Source: JAFNGF01 sp964567045 | GTDB taxonomy: Bacteria; Planctomycetota; Phycisphaerae; Sedimentisphaerales; Anaerobacaceae | Length of the DNA stretch: 18,065 bases | Assembly: GCA_964567045.1 (NCBI GenBank) | Contig: CAZMLE010000073.1 | Location: 1-18,065 of the forward strand | Direction of reading: 5' to 3' | Shown here: positions 5,908 to 14,010 of the stretch, one piece after another | How positions within the stretch are numbered: position 1 is the first letter of the stretch | Layout of the letters: each line of letters opens with the position of its first letter | The notes under the pieces: model-generated | Database searches by the model: none | The model's input: only the letters and a program-made list of their open reading frames with translations | What the model was told of the DNA's origin: nothing | Made by a program: the position numbers and the translations under genes

Positions 5908-8900
5908 ATGAAACGCATTTTATTCATCTGGCTTATTTTTGCCGGCATCGCAGTCGGCATCTCCGCCGGGCAGCAGGACCCTTCCGGCAAAAGACAGCAG
6001 GCCCTGCAGTTGGCCAGTGAGGCACTCGATGGGCGGGGCGTGGTGGTCCGGCTTTACCAGGATCCCAAGAATAATCCCAGGGCATTTGATCGGCTGGCCG
6101 TCAAGCTGGACGGGCTTTACGTGACTTTGGAAGCGGTAAGACTGACTTTTGCTGCAAGCAAAACTGCGGATGCGGCTGATGTGTCTTTTGAGCAACTTGC
6201 GGTCTCCGGCCAGGCTGCCAGGACAACACTTGGCCGCCTGGTGCAATCTACCCAGGCGATTCAGCCGGTCTTTGAGCAGATTCGCCAGTCGGTGGAACTC
6301 ATCGAGCAGGCCACCGGGCGCAAATTCGTGCCCCTTTGGCAGTTTCTGGACTATGAGTCCCGTCTCGCGCCGGCTCCTTCCATTTGGTCGCTGCCGGGTT
6401 CGATAGCCGACTCAGCCGGTGCCGCCGGTTCAGCACTTGACCAGGTGCTGGGCTGTGCCGGGGGCGATGTCTCGCTGGACAAGATGCTCCAAGCCGGCAA
6501 AACTTTCCAGACAGCAGTCCCTACGATTGACCAATGGGCCAAGAACCTTGGGCCCCGCTTAACAAGTGCGGTTCGCTTCGCCGAGGCGGTAAAGACCAAG
6601 CTCGACCCCAACGCAGAAAATGAAGGGCAGGTCCAGGCTGCCATTGACCGCATCGTACGACTCGGGCAGGAATCTGCGCCAACTGTTGAGCAAATTGCCA
6701 AAGACGCCGAAAGTCTGCGCGTGGCCAGCAAGGCGATTGAGTCGTCTGTGCGAGTTGTCGAGCGGGCTCTGGATAAAATGCTGGAGCAGAAAGTCGTCGC
6801 GGTTATTGCTGAAGACCAGACCGATCAGGCGGTGGCGGCTGTGGTTGGCGAGTTCATCTACGCTCAAGATTATAGATTTGGACCGGCGTTCTCGATTTGG
6901 CCGAGAGAACTTGCACCGCCAAGATACCAATGGTGCCTCTTTCAGGACGCCGACAAGCAGCCTATCGCCGATGCCACGGTGGAGGTGATGGTTGGGCGGG
7001 GCTACCAGTGGAATGAGGGCGTATGGCTGTGGATAAGACAAGCAAAACTCGATGAGCAGGGACGCTTGAAAACGCCCAGGTCGGGCTCAGGCGGATTCGA
7101 TAAGTTTGTATTTATGGTTCATTATCCGGAAGTTGACGCGGTTCCGGTCGGCCCGACGGCACTTGATTTGCCGGATCAGCCGCACCGAATTTACACCGTT
7201 CCCGTGCTGCCCAAAGATAAGTGGTGCGTGTTCAAAGATGCGCTGGGTAATCCCATGTGTGGCGCGACGGTGGAAATCTTCGAGGCTATGGGTTGGCACA
7301 AAAAAGAAGGTCCGTGCGTGGAAACAGCCACACTGGACGAAATGGGGCGGCTGAAACCCCCGCGAAATGACCCAAGGCTGGACTACTGCTGCTTTATTGT
7401 CTCTCATCCTGATTACGGCACCGCTCTGGTCGAACCGAGGCAGTTTGTTCGGACAGAGGGGCCGCTTGCCAGTTGCACCGTGCCGCTTGGTCCCAAGGGC
7501 ACCGAAGCGGACCAGCGCTGCATTTGGGGCAGAGTCGAAGACGCCAACGGTAATGGCGTCAGCCGGGCCGTTATCGAGTGCCGCAGTCTTGAGATAGCCG
7601 GCGGCGGATACATATCGCTGATTTCTCCATACGGCAGTAGTGGCTTGAGGACTATCACAGACCGGAGCGGTTTGTTTGCTTTGCTGGCACCCGTGGGGCC
7701 GAACGGCAGCAGGCCAGCCCCACCCGGTGCAAAATATAGGGTCCAGGTGCAAGCCCCAAAGCAGCTTGCTCTTGCATCATATGAGGGATTGCTACCGGCG
7801 GGGCAGGAAACCATAGTCACTCTGCTGCCGACAGACCCAGACTATCTGCCCGCGCTTATTTTTTACGACGAGCTCGGACCTGTCAGCGACTCCGAAATGC
7901 TGGCAGCAATTCAGATCAGGGTTCAAAAGCCCGATGGCAGCAGTTGGTCTGCACAAACCTACAAACATTGGCTACAAATAAAAGAGTTCGTGCCGGGCAT
8001 TTATTATGCAGCCGTAGACTGGAACGGCAAATATTACGTGTTTGAGCCGGTAGACCTGAGCATAGAAAGGCCGCAAGTTGTCACGTTCAAACCCCAAAGA
8101 ATCATCCAGGAAACCGACATTGTATTTCGGGGCCAGGTTATTCACGGTCTAACCGGCCAGCCCATAGCGGGGGCGATTGTCCTGACGCCACCGTACCGTC
8201 ATATAGTGCACCAGTTCGATGCTGATGCTGAAGAGCTGCAGGATGTGCTGCCGCTGCACCCGGAAGTATCTCTGAACGAGCCCAAGTTAGCGCTTCTGAA
8301 AGACATCTGCGGTACTGCGGGCTTGAAGATCGTGCAAACCGACCAAAACGGGCAGTACCAGATATCGCTTGCCGCACAAAGTATCAGCGCCAGTGCAAGG
8401 CTGGTCGCCATAAAAAAGGATTTTCTGGGTGCCCAGCAGCAACTCAGCTTCCTGGCGATAGACAGCCAGGCCCAAGCTGACCTAGCGAGGCATCTGGAGT
8501 TTGAGCCTGACCAGACTGGCTGTGTGCCGGTGCCGCCGATGAAACTGTTCCCGGCGGCAACCATCGTTATTGAACCAAATGTCCCCACCCCTGCGGGTCA
8601 GACAAAGAATTCAGTTAGACTAAACTGGTTCAGCTTTCCCGGCGAAAAGCCCGACTGGTTCGAAGCAATGGGTGATTACACCTATCCGAAGAAGAACCAG
8701 GGTGCGTCACTATTCTACAAGTCCATGTTGCTGCCGAATATCATTCAGAAGATTTATGTAGCCGCAGGGCTGGAAATGACAATAGAGATTCGCCTGTTGG
8801 GACAGCACCAGTGGGGCCCAATTGTCATCCCCGGCGTTAAGCTGCAACAAGGCCAGAGTGTCAATTTGGGCGAATGGACATTTGGGCCAACCATAAAGGT

Positions 8901-9189
8901 GGCGGTAAAAGTAATCGACTCGCAGCAAGAACCTCTCGAAGGCGTCAACGTCAGGCAGACGCAAAACGGCCTCTACTGGGGTCAACAAGCAATCACCAAC
9001 CAGCAGGGCATAGCCATTTTTAGCGTACCATTGTATTCAGAGGGCGACTTTGTCGTGGGGTATTTTGACCAATCCTTGCTGGGGCCTGTGACCGAAAGAG
9101 TCCGTTATCGGCTGGCTGGCCCGCAAGATGCCGGCAAAGAATTTACGCTGCGGTTGTCGGATGAAATCCTGAATCTTATTTTCAAGTGA
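5908..9189 (+). CDS. Large secreted protein with carboxypeptidase-regulatory-like repeats
   Basis: A 1093-residue protein of unknown function. Residues 1-20 (MKRILFIWLIFAGIAVGISA) form a Sec signal peptide. Residues about 25-315 are helix-rich, with heptad-like patterns. A beta-rich part follows: two related repeats near 340-430 and 437-530 that share W-C-x-F-x-D/DA-(x)-P-x-x-x-ATVE and a DE-x-GRLK-x-PR motif, then segments with the carboxypeptidase regulatory-like (prealbumin-like) pattern near 538-650 (IWGRVEDANGNGVSRAVI), 740-880 (FRGQVIHGLTGQPIAGAIV) and 997-1080 (VAVKVIDSQQEPLEGVNV). Such domains commonly mediate protein or glycan contact; no catalytic motif is seen. Start: ATG at 5908 after GGGTGAGGAG; an in-frame GTG at 5899 is less likely. 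It is cotranscribed with the following gene (21-bp gap), so it may act in the same glycan-related process. Confidence 0.85.
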   Translation: MKRILFIWLIFAGIAVGISAGQQDPSGKRQQALQLASEALDGRGVVVRLYQDPKNNPRAFDRLAVKLDGLYVTLEAVRLTFAASKTADAADVSFEQLAVSGQAARTTLGRLVQSTQAIQPVFEQIRQSVELIEQATGRKFVPLWQFLDYESRLAPAPSIWSLPGSIADSAGAAGSALDQVLGCAGGDVSLDKMLQAGKTFQTAVPTIDQWAKNLGPRLTSAVRFAEAVKTKLDPNAENEGQVQAAIDRIVRLGQESAPTVEQIAKDAESLRVASKAIESSVRVVERALDKMLEQKVVAVIAEDQTDQAVAAVVGEFIYAQDYRFGPAFSIWPRELAPPRYQWCLFQDADKQPIADATVEVMVGRGYQWNEGVWLWIRQAKLDEQGRLKTPRSGSGGFDKFVFMVHYPEVDAVPVGPTALDLPDQPHRIYTVPVLPKDKWCVFKDALGNPMCGATVEIFEAMGWHKKEGPCVETATLDEMGRLKPPRNDPRLDYCCFIVSHPDYGTALVEPRQFVRTEGPLASCTVPLGPKGTEADQRCIWGRVEDANGNGVSRAVIECRSLEIAGGGYISLISPYGSSGLRTITDRSGLFALLAPVGPNGSRPAPPGAKYRVQVQAPKQLALASYEGLLPAGQETIVTLLPTDPDYLPALIFYDELGPVSDSEMLAAIQIRVQKPDGSSWSAQTYKHWLQIKEFVPGIYYAAVDWNGKYYVFEPVDLSIERPQVVTFKPQRIIQETDIVFRGQVIHGLTGQPIAGAIVLTPPYRHIVHQFDADAEELQDVLPLHPEVSLNEPKLALLKDICGTAGLKIVQTDQNGQYQISLAAQSISASARLVAIKKDFLGAQQQLSFLAIDSQAQADLARHLEFEPDQTGCVPVPPMKLFPAATIVIEPNVPTPAGQTKNSVRLNWFSFPGEKPDWFEAMGDYTYPKKNQGASLFYKSMLLPNIIQKIYVAAGLEMTIEIRLLGQHQWGPIVIPGVKLQQGQSVNLGEWTFGPTIKVAVKVIDSQQEPLEGVNVRQTQNGLYWGQQAITNQQGIAIFSVPLYSEGDFVVGYFDQSLLGPVTERVRYRLAGPQDAGKEFTLRLSDEILNLIFK

Positions 9190-9210
9190 AACACCGGAAG
9201 GGCAAAGAAA

Positions 9211-12200
9211 ATGCGCATCTCTTGTCCGGCAATTTTGTCAATGGTTTGGCTGTCGGCTTTTTCGCCGGCCAACGCCCAGACCATTTTAGTTGAGGCTGAG
9301 AGCTTCCAGGACCTCGGCGGCTGGGTAATCGACCAGCAGGCAATCGGCCAAATGGGTTCGCCGTATCTTTTGGCGCACGGCTTAGGGCAGCCGGTCAAAG
9401 ACGCTGCCACGACTGTCACTTTCCCCGCGACCGGCAAATACCGCGTTTGGGTCCGCACGCGCGACTGGGCAGCAGTGTGGAACAATCCTGAGCCGTCACA
9501 AAAATCTCGAATGAATGAACCCAGATGTATGACCTGCCACCGTGTGGATGCAACCGACCCGCCGGGCAAATTTCAATTACTTGTCAACGATGAAACTCTC
9601 ACGACCATCTTCGGCCGTGAAGGAACCGACTGGCACTGGCAGGATGGCGGTGCGGTTGAGATTACAAAAGAAAAAGTCACGCTCGCCCTGCACGACCTGA
9701 CGGGTTTTGAGGGCCGCTGTGACGCCATCGTTTTTACCAGCGATACAGATTTTCGCCCGCCCGACAAGGGCGAAGAGCTGGCTGCCTTTCGGCGGAAGAT
9801 GTTGGGCCTGCCGGAGAAACTGCAAGATGCCGGCCAGTTCGACCTGGTCGTGGTCGGCGGCGGGATGGCCGGCACATGCACAGCAATCTCGGCGGCCAGG
9901 CTCGGCCTCCAGGTGGCGTTGATTCAAGACCGCCCCGTGCTGGGCGGAAATAATAGCTCTGAAGTGCGTGTGCACCTAAATGGCGAGATAAATCTGCCGC
10001 CGTATCCGGCTCTCGGCGAGGTCGTAAAGGAGCTCGATTCGGGAAAAAGAGGTAACGCTCAGCCGGCGGAAAATTACGATGACCAGAAAAAACTGCGGGT
10101 CGTCCAGGCTGAAAAAAATATACGCCTCTTTTTGAACACGCATGTCTACCGCGTTGAAAAGGACGGCAGCCGCATTGTCGCGGTGCTGGCAAAAGACATC
10201 AGGACGGCCAAAGAATTGCGCTTCAGCGGCTGGCTTTTTGCCGACTGCACGGGCGACGGGACGCTCGGTTTTTTAGCTGGAGCCGATTCCCGCGTCGGGC
10301 GGGAATCCCAAAGTGAGACGGGCGAATCACTGGCGCCGGAGAAGCCCGACAATCTGACTCTGGGGACATCCGTACAGTGGTACTGCGCCGAGACCGAGCA
10401 GCCTGTTAGCTTTCCGGAGTGTCCCTGGTCGCTAAAGTTCACCGAAGAAAGTTGCCAGCACGCAACTCGCGGCGACTGGAACTGGGAGACAGGCTTTGGC
10501 CGCGACCAGATCGCTCAGGCTGAACATATCCGTGATTACGCCTTGCGCGCAATATACGGCAACTGGGCGTTTCTGAAAAATAACAGCTCAAAAAAAGCCC
10601 AGTATGCCGACCAGAAGTTGGCATGGGCAGCTTACATCGTCGGCAAGCGCGAATCGCGCAGGCTGCTCGGCGACGTGATTTTGCAGCAGCAGGATATCCA
10701 GAGTCGTAGGGAGTTTCCGGACGCCTTTGTCACAACCACCTGGACGATTGACCTGCATTATCCGGACCCCAAAAACACCGAGCATTTTCCGGGCGGTGAG
10801 TTTCGTTCCATCGCAAAATTTACGCCCATTGAGCCTTACGCGATTCCTTATCGCTGCCTTTATTCTCGCAACATCGAGAATCTTTTTATGGCAGGTCGTG
10901 ACATTAGTGTCACTCACGTGGCGCTGGGGACAACTCGCGTGATGCGGACTTGTGGAATGATGGGCGAGCTTGTCGGCATGGCTGCCTCGGTCGGCAAAAA
11001 ACACAGCACCACTCCTCGCGGCGTATATCAGGACCACCTTGAGGAGCTCAAGGCCCTTGCCCATCGCGGCGTCGGCAGAACCGCCTCGCAGCAAACGGGC
11101 AGTTTGCCACGTTTGAAGGTCAGCGACAACGGGCGTTTCCTGGTAACGGAAAAAGGCGAGCCTTTCTTCTGGCTGGGTGACACCGCATGGAGGCTCCGCA
11201 TCATCCCGCCGGGCGATGTCGAGCACTACATGTCCAGCCGTGTCCGCCACAGTTTCAACGTCATCCAAGTCCAATGCGGGTATGATGTCACGGACTGCGC
11301 CGGCAACCGAGCGTTCCTCCAAGACAACACGGATACGCCCAACGAGGCCTTTTGGCGCACGATGGACGCAATCGTCACGAAGGCCTATGACCATCGGCTC
11401 TACATCGCGTTGGTGCCCATGTGGGGTGACGAATACGCCAAGGCATTTGGGGCCAATGCGGAGAAAGCGCACCGTCTTGGACAATGGCTGGGCAAGCGGT
11501 ATGGCGCATACTCCCACGTTCTGTGGATCGTCAGTGGCGAGTACGACGCCATCAATGGCTACCGCCTGCCGATCAGCGCGGAGCAGAAAAGCGTTCTCGT
11601 CTCGATGGCTCGAGGTCTGCGCGACGGGCACGGCGGCCTTCAATTGATGACCATTCACCCAGGTGTCGCCCTGACATCATCGCATGACTTTCACTCGGAG
11701 ACCTGGCTGGACTTCAATATGCTCCAGTCCGGCCACCTCATCGACAGCCAGGCCTACCGCGTCCAGGAGACCCACACTCTAATCGCGCACGATTATGGCC
11801 TGACCCCCACGAAGCCAGTACTGGACGGTGAACCCATTTATGAGGACACCCCTGATGGCGTCTGGGTGTACAGGGACACGAACCGCCCTCGCGCGGGCGC
11901 CGACGCGGTCCGGCGGAAGGCCTACTTGGCGGTCTTTGCCGGGGCGTTCGGACACACCTACGGGCACAATGATGTCTATGGCTTCTTTGAACCAGCCTAC
12001 CCAGGGCAGGTCCAGACGCTGCCGAAAGGGCCGGGACAGCGCGGCAGTTGGCGGGCTGCCCTCGATGCTCCGGGGGCGTCCCAAATGGGGCACTTACGCC
12101 GGCTGATGGAGTCACGGTCATTTCTTGACCGCGTGCCGGATCAGGCCATACTCGCTGGCGAAGCCGGCTCCGGCCTCGACCACGCACAGGCTACCAGGGC

Positions 12201-13947
12201 GAGCGATGGCAGTTGGGCGATGGTTTACCTGCCAAACGGCAAACCAGTGAGCGTGGCGATGGATAAACTTGCCGGGCCGAAAGTCACCGCGTCCTGGTTC
12301 GACCCGCGAACTGGAAAGACCGAGATAGTCGGCACGTTTGCAAATACGGGCAAGGCTAAATTCATGCCACTATCCAGCGGCGAAGATAAGGACTGGGTGC
12401 TACTTCTGCAGACCAAGGCGGATAGTGATAGTGACTTCCAGCAGGCCCTGGAAAATGGCCGGGCTGCTAATGAGGGATTCATCCGCTGCCAGAGGTTTGT
12501 CCAGGGCTGGCTAAAATACGCAGATCCAAAGACCGGCTTAATCCCAAGAAACCTCAACCAGGATAAAGACATCTGGAATGCCCAGGACTGCGCCGCAGAT
12601 AATTATCCTTTTATGGTCCTGACCGCCGCCGTTACCGACCGCGAACTTTTTAATGGCCGAATGCTCGATATGCTGCGCAGCGAAACTAAACTTACCAGCC
12701 GAATCGGCGCCTTGCCCGATACATATTCTTTCTCAAAACAGGACTTTCTCTATCCTGAACCTGATATTGCCCGCATCATCTTTGGCTCGGCAGAGTACGT
12801 CAAAGATGGGCTACTGCCCCTTACGGAATGGCTGGGCAAAAGTGCCTGGTGCGACCGGATGCTTGCCATACTTGACGATATATGGAAGCACGCTCCTATT
12901 GAAACCAAGTATGGCAACATCATCTCAACCAGCCAAGAAGTAAACGGCGAGATGCTGCAGACGCTATCGCGCATATACTGGATGACCGGCGAGAAAAAGT
13001 ATCTGGATTGGGCTATCCGCCTGGGCGATTATTATCTGCTGGATGGGCATCATCCTACGCGCGACGAAAAGATGCTGCGGCTGCGCGACCACGGTTGCGA
13101 AATCATCTCCGGCCTGTGTGAGCTGTACGCGACGGTGAGCTTTGCTCTGCCGGAGAAAAAGCAGGCGTACCAAAGGCCCCTGCACCAAATGCTCGATCGC
13201 GTCCTGGAAGTTGCCCGAAACGAGCACGGGCTTTTTTATAATTGGGTCGATCCGCAGACCGGCCAGCACGATAAAAATCTGGCCGACACCTGGGGCTATG
13301 ATTTCAATGGCTATTACACGGTGTATCTTATCGACAGAATTGAATCCTACCGTGATGCTGTTCGCAAGGCCCTTTCGAATCTTAACGAACACTACAGAAA
13401 CTATCTCTGGGAAGGAAGCAGCGCCGATGGCTATGCTGACTCAATCGAAAGCGCGATTAACCTTTACAATCGTGAGCCTGTCCCTTCCGTCGCTGATTGG
13501 CTGGATAGTGAAATAAAGCGGATGTGGGACATCCAAAAGCCCGATGGCGTCATCGAAGGCTGGCACGGCGACGGCAACTTCGCCCGCACGACAATTATGT
13601 ATTGCCTTTGGAAGACAGCCGGCCTGACCATTGCGCCCTGGCGGCAGGATGTCATCTTTGGCGCTGTGCAGGATGGCGACACCCTTAAGATCGTTCTCCG
13701 CGCCGAAAACGCCTGGCAAGGAAAGTTAATTTTCGATGTCCCGCGTCACAAGGTGAATATGAGGCTGCCTCTGGATTGGCCCCGCATAAACCAGTTTCCG
13801 CAGTGGTTTACCGTCGAAGCCGATAAAACCTATACCATCTACGATCTGACAGGCAATTCAAAGGCCACACATACAGGCAGACAACTGAGCGAGGGCGTGG
13901 GCGTTGAGTTACAGCCCGGCGCCGAACGCCTGCTGGCAGCGCAATAG
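9211..13947 (+). CDS. Secreted triple fusion: FAD oxidoreductase + DUF4038/GH140-like + (alpha/alpha)6 glycosidase-like
   Basis: A 1578-residue exported protein. Order: signal peptide (1-22, ending SPANAQ); a beta-rich N-terminal domain (about 23-195) with an extra stretch holding C-M-T-C-H; an FAD-dependent oxidoreductase (PF12831-like, about 209-622) with VVVGGGMAGTCTAISAARLG, GGNNSSEVR, FADCTGDGTLGFLAGAD and RDISVTHVALGTTRVMRTCG; a DUF4038/GH140 (apiosidase-like) barrel (about 632-990) with FFWLGDTAWR, WIVSGEYD (E777), VLDGEPIYE (E874) and GAFGHTYGHNDVYGFF, plus its usual C-terminal beta domain (VTASWFDPRTGK, to about 1067); and a six-hairpin helical barrel (about 1074-1500) with a short beta tail. 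These normally occur as separate proteins. Substrate is unknown; an apiose- or deoxysugar-containing glycan is possible. The reading frame is continuous across both junctions. GGAAGG precedes the ATG. Confidence 0.85.
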   Translation: MRISCPAILSMVWLSAFSPANAQTILVEAESFQDLGGWVIDQQAIGQMGSPYLLAHGLGQPVKDAATTVTFPATGKYRVWVRTRDWAAVWNNPEPSQKSRMNEPRCMTCHRVDATDPPGKFQLLVNDETLTTIFGREGTDWHWQDGGAVEITKEKVTLALHDLTGFEGRCDAIVFTSDTDFRPPDKGEELAAFRRKMLGLPEKLQDAGQFDLVVVGGGMAGTCTAISAARLGLQVALIQDRPVLGGNNSSEVRVHLNGEINLPPYPALGEVVKELDSGKRGNAQPAENYDDQKKLRVVQAEKNIRLFLNTHVYRVEKDGSRIVAVLAKDIRTAKELRFSGWLFADCTGDGTLGFLAGADSRVGRESQSETGESLAPEKPDNLTLGTSVQWYCAETEQPVSFPECPWSLKFTEESCQHATRGDWNWETGFGRDQIAQAEHIRDYALRAIYGNWAFLKNNSSKKAQYADQKLAWAAYIVGKRESRRLLGDVILQQQDIQSRREFPDAFVTTTWTIDLHYPDPKNTEHFPGGEFRSIAKFTPIEPYAIPYRCLYSRNIENLFMAGRDISVTHVALGTTRVMRTCGMMGELVGMAASVGKKHSTTPRGVYQDHLEELKALAHRGVGRTASQQTGSLPRLKVSDNGRFLVTEKGEPFFWLGDTAWRLRIIPPGDVEHYMSSRVRHSFNVIQVQCGYDVTDCAGNRAFLQDNTDTPNEAFWRTMDAIVTKAYDHRLYIALVPMWGDEYAKAFGANAEKAHRLGQWLGKRYGAYSHVLWIVSGEYDAINGYRLPISAEQKSVLVSMARGLRDGHGGLQLMTIHPGVALTSSHDFHSETWLDFNMLQSGHLIDSQAYRVQETHTLIAHDYGLTPTKPVLDGEPIYEDTPDGVWVYRDTNRPRAGADAVRRKAYLAVFAGAFGHTYGHNDVYGFFEPAYPGQVQTLPKGPGQRGSWRAALDAPGASQMGHLRRLMESRSFLDRVPDQAILAGEAGSGLDHAQATRASDGSWAMVYLPNGKPVSVAMDKLAGPKVTASWFDPRTGKTEIVGTFANTGKAKFMPLSSGEDKDWVLLLQTKADSDSDFQQALENGRAANEGFIRCQRFVQGWLKYADPKTGLIPRNLNQDKDIWNAQDCAADNYPFMVLTAAVTDRELFNGRMLDMLRSETKLTSRIGALPDTYSFSKQDFLYPEPDIARIIFGSAEYVKDGLLPLTEWLGKSAWCDRMLAILDDIWKHAPIETKYGNIISTSQEVNGEMLQTLSRIYWMTGEKKYLDWAIRLGDYYLLDGHHPTRDEKMLRLRDHGCEIISGLCELYATVSFALPEKKQAYQRPLHQMLDRVLEVARNEHGLFYNWVDPQTGQHDKNLADTWGYDFNGYYTVYLIDRIESYRDAVRKALSNLNEHYRNYLWEGSSADGYADSIESAINLYNREPVPSVADWLDSEIKRMWDIQKPDGVIEGWHGDGNFARTTIMYCLWKTAGLTIAPWRQDVIFGAVQDGDTLKIVLRAENAWQGKLIFDVPRHKVNMRLPLDWPRINQFPQWFTVEADKTYTIYDLTGNSKATHTGRQLSEGVGVELQPGAERLLAAQ
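10285..10307. repeat. Perfect 9-bp inverted repeat inside the FAD domain
   Basis: GATTCCCGC (10285-10293), 5-nt loop GTCGG, GCGGGAATC (10299-10307). It is read as DSRVGRES, just after the conserved LAGAD. From memory the family has a residue stretch of similar length here, so this may be chance or a tolerated replacement rather than an insertion. Confidence 0.6.
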
Positions 13948-13960
13948 CGCCCGACATGCT

Positions 13961-13990
13961 TGCCGTCGCCGTGGCGGCGACGGCTAAACT
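13961..13990 (-). repeat. TTTAGC-hairpin element, type B (copy 11), before the terminase gene
   Basis: In minus orientation: AGTTTAGCC followed by GTCGCCG / CGGCGAC arms; as read on the plus strand GCCGTCGCC pairs with GGCGACGGC. It sits in the 63-bp gap after the fusion gene and 20 bp before the terminase start, in the same orientation as copy 1 before the winged-helix gene. Confidence 0.8.
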
Positions 13991-14010
13991 CAGACCTTGA
14001 GGTTAAAGCT

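Noticed and set aside
10588..11658. 356-residue minus-strand ORF
   Set aside because: It is antisense to the FAD/GH140 fusion, which has continuous recognisable domains across this stretch; this is an open frame caused by GC-rich codon use.
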